Under the pieces are notes generated by a model. The model was not told where the DNA came from. It did no database searches and saw nothing but the letters and a program-made list of their open reading frames with translations. From Geobacillus kaustophilus (GTDB lineage Bacteria; Bacillota; Bacilli; Bacillales; Anoxybacillaceae), in NCBI RefSeq assembly GCF_000948285.1, contig NZ_JYBP01000003.1:682001-746000 (forward strand): DNA of 64,000 nt, in the 5' to 3' direction. Positions 25,761-33,420 of the stretch are shown piece after piece. The first letter of the stretch is position 1. Each line of letters opens with the position of its first letter. Made by a program: the position numbers and the translations under genes.

Positions 25761-27226
25761 CGATGCTTGAGGTGCGCGCCGTATCACATCAGTATGGGTT
25801 AAAGCGAGTGCTTGATCATGTGACGTTTTCCGTGGAAAAAGGGGAGCTGTTCGGCATCGCCGGGCCGAACGGCAGCGGTAAAACGACATTGCTCAAACTC
25901 ATTAGCAAAGAGCTCCCGCTTGTAAGCGGGGAGATCACGATTAGCGGTCAGCCGCTTTCGGCGCTGTCTGCGAAGCAATGGGCGCGGATGGCCGCCGTCC
26001 TGCCGCAGACAGCGGAAACGGCGTACGGTTATACGGTCAAGGAAACGGTGGCGCTCGGCCGCTACGCCCATCAGCGCGGCCTGTTTCCAACGTGGACGAA
26101 AGAGGATGAAGCTGCGGTTCAAGAAGCGCTCGCCGCCGTCGGTTTGATCGACAAAATCGATGAGCCGCTTGAACGGCTGAGCGGCGGAGAGCGGCAGCGC
26201 GCCTATTTGGCGCGGGCGCTCGCTCAAGAGCCGCAGTTGCTTCTGTTGGATGAACCGACGAACCATATGGACATAAGCGGACAAGTCCGGCTTTTGGACC
26301 GGCTCGTGGAAGCTGCCCGCTCCCGCGGCCTGACGGTTGTCGCCGTCTTTCATGATATGAACGTCGCTAGCTTATACTGCGATCGGGTGATTGTGTTAAA
26401 AGAAGGAAAAACAGCGGCGCTTGGAACGCCGACAGATGTGATGACGCCGGCGCTGCTTCAGGAAGTGTTTGCCGCGCCAGTGGTGCGTCAAGCCCACCCG
26501 GCGGCGGCGAAACCGGTGTTCTCGTTTGTGCCGAAAGGAAAAGAAGAATCACCAGCCGCCGGGTTTCGTTTGTCCTTTCTTGATGACGCCGCTGTTCTTG
26601 CCGCCCGAAAGCCGCTTCGCGTCCTGTCCTCGGCATTGATCGGCGCTGGGTTTCAATGGGCGACCCATTTTGTCAATCGCCAAGTCGGGTTGGATTACGA
26701 TTGCGGCGATGCGGAAGGAGACATGCGCCGCTATTTGGAGCAGCGCGGGTTTTCGCCGGAACGAACGATCGGCATGATGACGGCGGTTGACGTCCGTGAT
26801 GCTGTGTGGGTTCAGGAGGAAGGGGAAGCGTTTTTGGTTGCGGTCATGGCGACGGCCGGCGTCGGCAATGCAATTGATGCGGCGCGGTCGTGGCAGCATA
26901 AACCGTTTGCGGTGAAACCGGGGACGATCAATATGGTTGTTGTCATTGAAGGAAGGCTCACCGATGCCGCGTTCGTGCAAGCGGTCATGACGGCGACGGA
27001 AGCGAAGGCAAAAGCGCTCGCTGACCGTTCGGTTTGCGACCCGGAAACAGGGACGGTTGCCACCGGCACGTCGACCGATTCGCTCGCCGTGGCGGCGACG
27101 CAAACCGGGCGGACGTTTGCCTATGCCGGAACGGCGACGGAACTGGGGCGGGCGATCGGCCGGCTCGTGTATGAAGCAGTAACGGAGGCGCTTGACCGCT
27201 ACAAGCGGCGGAGGGGACGGCCATGA
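25757..27226 (+). CDS. btuD: Corrinoid ABC transporter ATPase fused to CbiZ-type adenosylcobinamide amidohydrolase
   Basis: The 489-residue protein joins two functions. Residues about 1-255 are an ABC ATPase with Walker A GPNGSGKTT, signature LSGGERQRAYLARAL and Walker B LLLLDEPTNHMD, powering BtuFC import. Residues about 270-480 match CbiZ, which cleaves the nucleotide loop side chain of pseudo-B12 or cobinamide to cobyric acid for remodelling: RVLSSALIGAGF, VNRQVGLDYDCGDAEGDM, MTAVDV and an alanine-rich GNAIDAA segment. B. subtilis YvrA has a similar fusion. The fusion ties uptake to remodelling of foreign corrinoids. Start ATG overlaps btuC by 4 bases. Confidence 0.9.
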   Translation: MTMLEVRAVSHQYGLKRVLDHVTFSVEKGELFGIAGPNGSGKTTLLKLISKELPLVSGEITISGQPLSALSAKQWARMAAVLPQTAETAYGYTVKETVALGRYAHQRGLFPTWTKEDEAAVQEALAAVGLIDKIDEPLERLSGGERQRAYLARALAQEPQLLLLDEPTNHMDISGQVRLLDRLVEAARSRGLTVVAVFHDMNVASLYCDRVIVLKEGKTAALGTPTDVMTPALLQEVFAAPVVRQAHPAAAKPVFSFVPKGKEESPAAGFRLSFLDDAAVLAARKPLRVLSSALIGAGFQWATHFVNRQVGLDYDCGDAEGDMRRYLEQRGFSPERTIGMMTAVDVRDAVWVQEEGEAFLVAVMATAGVGNAIDAARSWQHKPFAVKPGTINMVVVIEGRLTDAAFVQAVMTATEAKAKALADRSVCDPETGTVATGTSTDSLAVAATQTGRTFAYAGTATELGRAIGRLVYEAVTEALDRYKRRRGRP

Positions 27227-28194
27227 CGCACCTGTTCGCGTTGACGGTGGCTCTTCTGCTCGATGCCGCCTTTGGCGACCCGCGCTGGCTTCCGCATCCC
27301 GTGCGCGGCATGGGGAAGTTGATCGCTTGGCTTGACCGACGCTGGAATCAGGGGGCAAAGCGGCGGGCGAAAGGTGTGGCGGCCGCAGCGGCGGTGTTGG
27401 CGGTCGTTTATGGGTTGTCGGCGTTGGTCGTTTATGTGGGCTATGCGTTGTCCGTGTACGTGGGGGTGGCGGTTGAGGCGGCGCTCATTTTCACCACCAT
27501 TGCGACCAAAAGCCTCGCTGAAGCGGCTGAAGAGGTGCGCCGGCCGCTTGAAGCGGGCGATCTTCCTGCGGTGCGGCGGGCGCTGTCGATGATCGTCGGC
27601 CGCGATACCGAGCAGCTTGATGAAGCCGGCATCACCCGCGCCTGCGTCGAAACGGTGGCGGAAAATACGAGCGACGGCATCACCGCCCCGCTCTTTTATG
27701 CGGCCATTGGCGGCGCGCCGCTCGCTATGCTGTACCGGGCGGTGAACACATGCGATTCGATGATCGGTTATAAAAACGAAAAGTATCGCGAATTTGGCTG
27801 GGCGGCCGCCCGGCTGGATGATGCGCTCAACTACGTTCCGGCGCGGCTGACGGCGTTCCTCATGGTATTGGTTTACGGCGGCCGTCGCTTTCGCCGTTCG
27901 TTGGCGATTTTGCTTCGCGATGCCCGCCGCCATCCGAGCCCGAACAGCGGCTGGCTCGAGGCGGCGATGGCCGGTCTGCTTGGCGTGCAGCTTGGCGGAA
28001 CGAATACATACGGCGGCGTCGTCTCAGAGCGGCCGACACTCGGCGACCCGGATGTTCCGCTGCGCTCGGCTCATATCCGCCAGGCGGTCGGCATGATGAT
28101 CGGAACGGTGCTTGCGTTTACGTTATTGCTATGGATCGGAGGGATGATCGTTGCGTTGGCCGGCGCATGGGGCGAATCCGCTCGCGCTTTATGA
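27223..28194 (+). CDS. cbiB: Adenosylcobinamide-phosphate synthase CbiB
   Basis: CbiB condenses adenosylcobyric acid with aminopropanol phosphate (from CobD), rebuilding the side chain after CbiZ cleavage. The 323-residue membrane protein shows the family start (LLLDAAFGDPRWLPHPVRGMGKLIAWLD), ARALSMIVGRD-like RRALSMIVGRDTEQLDE near 124-140, and ETVAENTSDGITAPLFYAAIGGAPLA (about 145-170). Its start overlaps btuD by 4 bases and its end overlaps cobD by 44, so translation is tightly coupled. Confidence 0.95.
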   Translation: MTHLFALTVALLLDAAFGDPRWLPHPVRGMGKLIAWLDRRWNQGAKRRAKGVAAAAAVLAVVYGLSALVVYVGYALSVYVGVAVEAALIFTTIATKSLAEAAEEVRRPLEAGDLPAVRRALSMIVGRDTEQLDEAGITRACVETVAENTSDGITAPLFYAAIGGAPLAMLYRAVNTCDSMIGYKNEKYREFGWAAARLDDALNYVPARLTAFLMVLVYGGRRFRRSLAILLRDARRHPSPNSGWLEAAMAGLLGVQLGGTNTYGGVVSERPTLGDPDVPLRSAHIRQAVGMMIGTVLAFTLLLWIGGMIVALAGAWGESARAL

Positions 28195-29221
28195 ACAGTG
28201 CGGACTGGCGGCCCCGAGCGATTATATCGATTTCAGCGTCAATACGAATCCGTACCGGCTGCCGCCGTCGGCTTGGCCGGACGGCGAGGAATGGATCCGC
28301 TGGGCGGCGGAGTATCCAGATCCGGAAGCGAAGGCGCTTAGGGAGCTCGTTGCCAAGCAGGAGCAGATTCGACCCGGGCAAGTGTTGGTGACAAACGGGA
28401 CGGCGGAGGCGATTTATTTGTTGGCCGCGCTGCTTGCCGGCCGGCGCGTCGGGATCTTGGAGCCGACGTTTTCCGAGTATCGGCGCGCCTGCCTTGCTTA
28501 CGGATGCGAAGTCAAGTCTTTGATGGCAGAGGAAAGCCGCGGCTTTTCGTACGACATTGACAAAGCGGCGGCATGGGCGGCGGAATGTGACGCTCTGTTT
28601 GTCTGTCATCCGAACAATCCGACCGGAACCGTGATGCCGGAGCGTGATCTCCGCTCGCTCGTCGCTGCAGCGGACCAAGCGGGGACGTATATCGTGGTGG
28701 ATGAGGCGTTCTATCCGTTTTGGCACGGCGGATTTACAGCCATGCGCTGGCTGGATCGCTATCCGCGCCTCATTGTGCTTCGATCGTTGACGAAAATCCA
28801 TCATCTGGCCGGCGCGCGCCTCGGCTATGTGGGGGCTGATGAAGCGGTGATCGCTTCGCTGAAAACGCGTCAGCCGCCGTGGAGCACAAGCCGCATCGCG
28901 CAACAGCTGGCGCTTCGCTTTGCCTCGATGGAATCGTTTGTGGAGTGGACGAAGGAGCGGATCGCCGCCGAACGGGCGCGCGTGTTTTGGTCGCTGCCGG
29001 CCGGCCGGTATGCCGTCTCGCCGTCGGTTGTCAATTTTTATTTGTTGCGCCCGCTCTCCGGGCGGACGGAGGAGCTGTTTTTCTATTTATTGCAACGAGG
29101 AATCGTTCCGCGGCATACGAGGAATTTTCCGGGATTGGACGGACGTTACGTGCGGCTTGCGGTCAAAACGCAGGTGGAAAACGATCGGCTGCTTGAAGCG
29201 CTTGCGAGGTGGAGCGGATGA
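28151..29221 (+). CDS. cobD: L-threonine-O-3-phosphate decarboxylase CobD
   Basis: PLP enzyme of the aminotransferase I/II fold that makes (R)-1-amino-2-propanol phosphate for CbiB. The 356-residue product has IDFSVNTNPYRLP near residue 27, CHPNNPTGTVMPERDL (about 154-169), DEAFYPF and the PLP-lysine region RSLTKIHHLAGARLGY near 215-230. The TTG start at 28151 follows GGAGGG by 6 bases, an in-frame stop lies at 28145-28147, and no ATG suits. Histidinol-phosphate aminotransferases are close relatives; the operon decides for CobD. Confidence 0.92.
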   Translation: MRWPAHGANPLALYEQCGLAAPSDYIDFSVNTNPYRLPPSAWPDGEEWIRWAAEYPDPEAKALRELVAKQEQIRPGQVLVTNGTAEAIYLLAALLAGRRVGILEPTFSEYRRACLAYGCEVKSLMAEESRGFSYDIDKAAAWAAECDALFVCHPNNPTGTVMPERDLRSLVAAADQAGTYIVVDEAFYPFWHGGFTAMRWLDRYPRLIVLRSLTKIHHLAGARLGYVGADEAVIASLKTRQPPWSTSRIAQQLALRFASMESFVEWTKERIAAERARVFWSLPAGRYAVSPSVVNFYLLRPLSGRTEELFFYLLQRGIVPRHTRNFPGLDGRYVRLAVKTQVENDRLLEALARWSG

Positions 29222-29775
29222 TGGTGTTTGTGAGCGGCGCTGTGCGCAGCGGCAAAAGCGAAGCGGCGGAAGCGTGCGCCATCCGGCTTTCTCGCGGCGG
29301 CCGGCTTCACTATATCGCCACCGCTCAAGCAACGGATGAAGAAATGGCGGAGCGCATCCGCCGCCATCGAGAGCGGCGCGCGGCGCAGGCCGAGCATTGG
29401 ACAGTGTGGGAAGCCCCGTTCTCTTCTCAGGAGATTGCCGCTTCCCTGCGCCCAGATGATGTCGTCCTGCTTGATTGCTTGACCGCTTGGCTCGCCTATG
29501 AACTGTTTTCCGGGGAAAGCTGGAAAACGGATGCCGCCGCCCAAGCCGTTGCTTGCCGCATCTTTGATGAAGTGCGGGCGTGGGCTGCCGCCTGCCGCGC
29601 GGTCGTCATCGTATCGAACGAGCTGTTTTCGGGGGGAGTGCCGGATGACTTCGGTACGTTTCGTTATATGAAAATGCTCGGTTGGCTTCACCAGCAGCTT
29701 GTGGCGGAAGCGGCGGCCGCCGCGGTCGTTGAATACGGCCTTCTCCGGGTGAAAAAAGGGCGGTGGCCGCAATGA
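29218..29775 (+). CDS. cobU: Adenosylcobinamide kinase/guanylyltransferase CobU
   Basis: CobU phosphorylates adenosylcobinamide and then adds GMP, giving AdoCbi-GDP, the activated lower-ligand acceptor. The 185-residue product has the P-loop GAVRSGKSEAAEA near residues 7-19, IATAQATDEEMAERIRRHRERR, where the guanylylated His is expected, and LLDCLTAWLAYELF. The start is ATG 29218, forming ATGA with the cobD stop; GTG 29209 is the other in-frame choice. The operon also carries a second, different CobU-like gene at 31102. Confidence 0.93.
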   Translation: MMVFVSGAVRSGKSEAAEACAIRLSRGGRLHYIATAQATDEEMAERIRRHRERRAAQAEHWTVWEAPFSSQEIAASLRPDDVVLLDCLTAWLAYELFSGESWKTDAAAQAVACRIFDEVRAWAAACRAVVIVSNELFSGGVPDDFGTFRYMKMLGWLHQQLVAEAAAAAVVEYGLLRVKKGRWPQ

Positions 29776-30560
29776 AGACGGCATGGAACGGTTGGCTGTT
29801 GGCGCTGCAGCTGTTTACGATCATCCCGATTCGTCGCTCGATCGAATGGAACGGCGCCCATGTCCGTTGGCTTGTGCGCTGCCTGCCGCTTGCCGGGGCG
29901 CTGATTGGAATGCTTTCGGCCGGAGTGTATGCGCTCTTTTCATCGTTTTCGTTTGGCTCGCCGCTTGTTTGGGCGCTTCTTCTTCTTTGGCTCGGCATTT
30001 GGATGGCCGGAGGGATGCACGCTGACGGCTTTATGGATGTGAGCGACGCGTTTTTTTCATACCGCGACGTCAAGCGGCGGCAAGAGATTATGTCCGATTC
30101 GCGCGTCGGAGCCTTCGCCGTCTTGTCGCTCGGTTGTTTGTTGTCGTTTCGCTGGCTGTTTTTGTACGAGTCGCTCCAGGCTGGCATACCGCCGGCGCTG
30201 TTCATCGCTGTTCCGTTGTTGTCGCGGGCCGGGGCTGCCTGGCTTCTTTCCGTCGGCAAGCTGGCGAAGCCGACAGGAATGGCGGCGGCGCTAGGCGAAT
30301 ATAGTTCATGGCATGATGCCATTTGGGCGCTTGGACTCGCTTTTGTATTGCTTTCGCTTCTTTGTGCATCCACCGCCATTTCGGTGCAAACAGGGGCGGC
30401 GCTGGCTGCAGCGGCTGTCGTTTTGGCGGCGGCAGCAAAGCCGTGGGCGGGAAAACAGTTTGGCGGCATCACCGGGGATGTGCTCGGAGCGTTCATTGAA
30501 GGGGGAGAGACGCTGCTATGGGGCGTCATTTGGCTGTTACACTCATCCGCCATGGGATGA
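29772..30560 (+). CDS. cobS: Adenosylcobinamide-GDP ribazoletransferase CobS
   Basis: CobS joins AdoCbi-GDP with alpha-ribazole (or its phosphate) to form adenosylcobalamin (phosphate) in the membrane. The 262-residue polytopic protein has the family features LLALQLFTIIPIR at the start, LPLAGALIG, ADGFMDVSDAFFSYRDVKRRQEIMSDSRVGAFAV (about 84-117), and GGITGDVLGAFIE near the C-terminus. ATG 29772 overlaps cobU as ATGA; GTG 29763 is the alternative. The cobC start lies 43 bases before its stop. Confidence 0.94.
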   Translation: MKTAWNGWLLALQLFTIIPIRRSIEWNGAHVRWLVRCLPLAGALIGMLSAGVYALFSSFSFGSPLVWALLLLWLGIWMAGGMHADGFMDVSDAFFSYRDVKRRQEIMSDSRVGAFAVLSLGCLLSFRWLFLYESLQAGIPPALFIAVPLLSRAGAAWLLSVGKLAKPTGMAAALGEYSSWHDAIWALGLAFVLLSLLCASTAISVQTGAALAAAAVVLAAAAKPWAGKQFGGITGDVLGAFIEGGETLLWGVIWLLHSSAMG

Positions 30561-31168
30561 CCGAACTAAATCGAAGGAAGGCGTATATCGGCTGGCTGGA
30601 TGCGCCGCTTGCCGAAGGGGAGATCGCGCGGCTCGGCCGGCTGCGATGGGAGCCGCCTGAACCGGTGGACGTTGTGGTCACAAGCGACCTTTGTCGCTGC
30701 CGGGAGACGGTTGATTTGCTGTTTGGCGGACGCAGGGCGGATTGGTGCACGAGCCGTTGGCGCGAACTTTCCTTTGGCGCCTGGGAAGGAAAAACGTTTG
30801 CTGAGCTGGAAGCGGAACCCGCTTACCGCCAATGGCTTGCGTCGCCCTTTTCTGCGGCGCCGCCCGACGGAGAGCGCTATGCCGAGTTTCAGGCGCGCAT
30901 CAAACAGGCGCTCGCGGAGACGATCGCTTTGGCCGAGCAAAGCGAAGCCCGCCATGTCGTGATCGTCACCCATGGCGGCCCGATTCGCCTCCTGCTCAGG
31001 CAGTATGCGCCCGATGCCCGTTCGTTCTGGGAATGGGAGGTGCCGTTTGCCGGCGGATATACGCTTGTATCGACGTTCGAGCGTTGGAAAGAGGGAGAGC
31101 GGTGCATTTCGTTATCGGCGGTGCATTTCAAGGAAAACGAAAATGGGTGCGGGAACGATACGGAATAA
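30518..31168 (+). CDS. cobC: Alpha-ribazole phosphatase CobC (histidine phosphatase)
   Basis: CobC removes the 5'-phosphate from alpha-ribazole phosphate or from adenosylcobalamin-5'-phosphate, the last step of the nucleotide loop pathway. The 216-residue product has the catalytic RHGMTE motif near residue 11, LRWREL/FGAWEGKTFAELE and the second catalytic His in VIVTHGGPIRLLLRQY (about 149-164). The ATG sits inside cobS behind GGGGGAGAG, and the C-terminus overlaps the next gene by 67 bases. Confidence 0.9.
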   Translation: MGRHLAVTLIRHGMTELNRRKAYIGWLDAPLAEGEIARLGRLRWEPPEPVDVVVTSDLCRCRETVDLLFGGRRADWCTSRWRELSFGAWEGKTFAELEAEPAYRQWLASPFSAAPPDGERYAEFQARIKQALAETIALAEQSEARHVVIVTHGGPIRLLLRQYAPDARSFWEWEVPFAGGYTLVSTFERWKEGERCISLSAVHFKENENGCGNDTE

Positions 31169-31518
31169 ATGACGGAGTTCATATTATATGGCATAACGGT
31201 TATGTGGAGCCGTATGGGCCGCCGGGCGGCGTCGAAACGGCGAAAACAGTCGTCTTAGATGGTTTGGAAGCGGCCATCCGCCCCCGTCCGGACGCAGATG
31301 AGTGGGAATCCTACTTCCGGGCTTGGCAGCGGTGGGAAGCGGCAGCGCCTAACCGTACAGTCGTCTGGATCGGCACCGATGTGACGCAAGGCGTTGTCCC
31401 GGTTGATCCGGAAGAGCGGCGCTGGCGCGACGCCGTGGGAATGTGCTACCAGAGGCTGGCGTCCATGTGCTGCCGCGTCGACCGGCTTTGGTGCGGGTTG
31501 GCGGAACGATTGAAATAA
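31102..31518 (+). CDS. CobU-like protein (bifunctional adenosylcobinamide kinase/guanylyltransferase family, short form)
   Basis: A 138-residue protein starting HFVIGGAFQGKRKWV and containing VVWIGTDVTQGVVPVDPEERRWRD and CYQRLASMCCRVDRLWCGL, features of a short CobU-related family found in cobalamin operons of Firmicutes. The P-loop is degenerate: after Gly-Lys it has Arg where kinases have Ser/Thr, so catalysis is uncertain. GTG 31102 follows GAGGGAGAG; the open frame extends 270 bases upstream but that part is a shadow of cobC. Its role beside a full CobU is unclear; it may be a corrinoid-binding or regulatory partner. Confidence 0.75.
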   Translation: MHFVIGGAFQGKRKWVRERYGINDGVHIIWHNGYVEPYGPPGGVETAKTVVLDGLEAAIRPRPDADEWESYFRAWQRWEAAAPNRTVVWIGTDVTQGVVPVDPEERRWRDAVGMCYQRLASMCCRVDRLWCGLAERLK

Positions 31519-31533
31519 GGGGGAGAGGAAAAT

Positions 31534-32112
31534 ATGAAATTGTATACGCGGACCGGAGACCAAGGGAAAACGAGTTTAGTCGGCGGGCGCGTGGACAAAG
31601 ACCATTTGCGCGTCGAGGCGTACGGGACGATTGACGAGGCGAATTCGTTCATCGGTTGGGCGCTTGCGCTGCTTTCAGGCGATGAGCGGTTTCGCGACCT
31701 TTGCGCCGAACTGCAAAAAATCCAGCACGAGCTGTTTGACTGCGGCGGCGATCTGGCCATCGTCAACGGCAAGCTGCCGTATAAAGCGAACGAGGAGATG
31801 GTCACATTTTTAGAAGAGCGCATTGATGCATACATGCAAGAGGCGCCGCCATTGCAAAAATTCATTTTGCCGGGCGGCTCCAAGGCGGCTGCGGCGCTCC
31901 ATATGGCGCGCACGGTGACGAGACGGGCGGAGCGGTGCATCGTTTCCTTGCAAAAAGCGGAGTCGATCAACGATGTCGTGCTCAAATATATGAACCGCCT
32001 GTCCGATTATCTGTTTGCCGCTGCTCGGGTTGTGAACGCTCGTTTAGGGGTGAAGGACATCGAGTATGAACGGAGCGCCATTGTGTTCCGTGACAAGGAG
32101 GAGAAGCAATGA
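31534..32112 (+). CDS. ATP:cob(I)alamin adenosyltransferase, PduO type
   Basis: Transfers the adenosyl group of ATP to cob(I)alamin or cobinamide, making the coenzyme form needed by CobU and CbiB. The 192-residue product has the PduO/MMAB signature: KLYTRTGDQGKTSLVGG at the start (ATP-binding), VEAYGTIDEANSFIGWAL near residue 28, and RTVTRRAERCIVSL with the conserved Arg residues near 129-142, followed by YMNRLSDYLFAAAR. The start ATG follows GGGGGAGAGG, 15 bases after the previous gene; the end overlaps cblT by 4 bases. Confidence 0.95.
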   Translation: MKLYTRTGDQGKTSLVGGRVDKDHLRVEAYGTIDEANSFIGWALALLSGDERFRDLCAELQKIQHELFDCGGDLAIVNGKLPYKANEEMVTFLEERIDAYMQEAPPLQKFILPGGSKAAAALHMARTVTRRAERCIVSLQKAESINDVVLKYMNRLSDYLFAAARVVNARLGVKDIEYERSAIVFRDKEEKQ

Positions 32113-32597
32113 CCCGCCGATTCGCTTGGATAGCTGTTTGTTTGGCGCTTTCTGTCATCGGATCGTTTATTAAGCTGCCGACGTTTGTCGGCAGCATCGC
32201 TTTGGACAGCGCGCCGGCGCTTGTCGCCGCTGCTGTGCTTGGCCCGCGCGCCGGAGCGGCCATCGCTGGGCTGGGGCATTTAGTTTCGGCGTTGATCGGC
32301 GGTTTTCCGCTCGGCCCGGTTCATTGGTTTGTCGCTCTTGAAATGGCGGGGCTTGGCGCGTTGTTTGCCGTGTTGCATCGGCGGGGATGGAAACTAGGCA
32401 GCGCTGTCGTATTTTTCATCGGCAATGCGTTTTTGGCGCCGCTGCCGCTTGTCGTTTCGTTCGGCTGGCCGTTTGTTTTTGCCGTCATTCCGCCGCTTTC
32501 GGCCGCCGCCGCGGTCAACGTGTTGATCGCGATGGCTATCATGCCGGCTGTCATACGCCTAGCGGCAAAGGCAGGGGTGGGGGCGCCGCATGCGTGA
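32109..32597 (+). CDS. cblT: Alpha-ribazole transporter, ECF S-component type (CblT)
   Basis: The 162-residue protein has five or six membrane segments in the pattern of ECF transporter S-components (ALSVIGSFIKLP, ALVAAAVLGPRAGAAIAGLGHLVSAL). Lying just before a CblS-like kinase, it matches CblT, described in Listeria and Geobacillus as an alpha-ribazole importer. It lets the cell take up the lower-ligand nucleoside rather than make it from dimethylbenzimidazole. No ECF ATPases or T-component are encoded here, so it would share those encoded elsewhere or act alone. It overlaps both neighbours (4 and 8 bases). Confidence 0.8.
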   Translation: MTRRFAWIAVCLALSVIGSFIKLPTFVGSIALDSAPALVAAAVLGPRAGAAIAGLGHLVSALIGGFPLGPVHWFVALEMAGLGALFAVLHRRGWKLGSAVVFFIGNAFLAPLPLVVSFGWPFVFAVIPPLSAAAAVNVLIAMAIMPAVIRLAAKAGVGAPHA

Positions 32598-33306
32598 TGT
32601 GCTTTTTCTTCCGTTTGCTGACGGCATGGAGCTCGCCATTGCCGCCGACGGTTCAGCGGCGGTCGGGGACAAGCCGGCTGACGCCGTGTCCGCTCCGGTG
32701 GACGTCGTGGCGTATTTTGCCGTCCGCGTCGCTTTAATGGAATTGTTAAGCATTGGGGCGGAAGCGAAAGCCGTCGTGCTGCAAAACTTCATCGCCGATG
32801 ACCGGTGGGAAGCGCTTTGCCGCGGCATCAGGCGAGCGTGCCGCGAGCTGGGGATCGATCTCCCTATCACCGGCAGCACGGAATCGAATTTTCCCACCGA
32901 GCAGTCAGCGCTTGGGGTAACAGCGATCGGGCTTGTGTCGGCCGGACGGAAGCGGATCGGCGTGACGCCGGATGCGGCAAAGTTTGCCGTCATCGGCCGT
33001 CCGCTCGTCGGCCCGGCCGTGCTGGCGCATTCCCAATGGGTCGCGCCGCTGTCGCTGTTTGTTGAACTCCTAGCTTCTCCATACATTTACGAGTTGATCC
33101 CGGTCGGTTCCAAAGGCATTTACTACGAATGGACGCAGCTGTTGACTGCTAACGGCCGCCAATGGCGGTCCTGCGCCTGCCCGCTTCCGCTGTTTGCCTC
33201 CGGCGGCCCGGCGACGTCCGTTCTTGTCAGTTACGATCCGGATGGCGAACGTGAAATCAAAAAGCAAGCCGGCTCTCTCTTTTTTCCACTGCACGTCGAG
33301 TGGTAA
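32590..33306 (+). CDS. cblS: Alpha-ribazole kinase CblS (AIR synthase-related)
   Basis: CblS phosphorylates imported alpha-ribazole to alpha-ribazole phosphate, the CobS substrate, bypassing CobT. The 238-residue product resembles the N-terminal ATP-binding domain of the PurM/ThiL (AIRS) superfamily: AVGDKPADAVSAPVDVVAYFAVRVALMELLSIGA (about 24-57), ITGSTESNFPTEQSALGVTAIG near 97-118. No cobT is visible in the operon, which fits a salvage route dependent on alpha-ribazole. It is the last gene; a terminator follows 47 bases after the stop. Confidence 0.82.
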   Translation: MRDVLFLPFADGMELAIAADGSAAVGDKPADAVSAPVDVVAYFAVRVALMELLSIGAEAKAVVLQNFIADDRWEALCRGIRRACRELGIDLPITGSTESNFPTEQSALGVTAIGLVSAGRKRIGVTPDAAKFAVIGRPLVGPAVLAHSQWVAPLSLFVELLASPYIYELIPVGSKGIYYEWTQLLTANGRQWRSCACPLPLFASGGPATSVLVSYDPDGEREIKKQAGSLFFPLHVEW

Positions 33307-33353
33307 AAGCCGGCTGCTTTTGGTGAAAAAAATCATTCCCTTTTTAGCTCGGA

Positions 33354-33384
33354 CCCGTTATCATGAAGATAATGGGATTTTTTT
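33354..33384 (+). terminator. Terminator of the cobalamin operon
   Basis: Nine-base stem CCCGTTATC/GATAATGGG (one G-T pair) with a 5-base loop, followed by ATTTTTTT, ends the riboswitch transcript before sigX. Confidence 0.85.
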
Positions 33385-33420
33385 GTCGTGGTCCATGGGG
33401 GAGATAGGGGGAGAGAAGCG

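Noticed and set aside
28118-28903. 261-codon minus-strand frame over cobD
   Set aside because: Shadow of cbiB/cobD with biased composition and no binding site.
30832-31101. N-terminal extension of the short CobU-like protein
   Set aside because: The extra part is cobC in another frame; GTG 31102 has the binding site and the family N-terminus.
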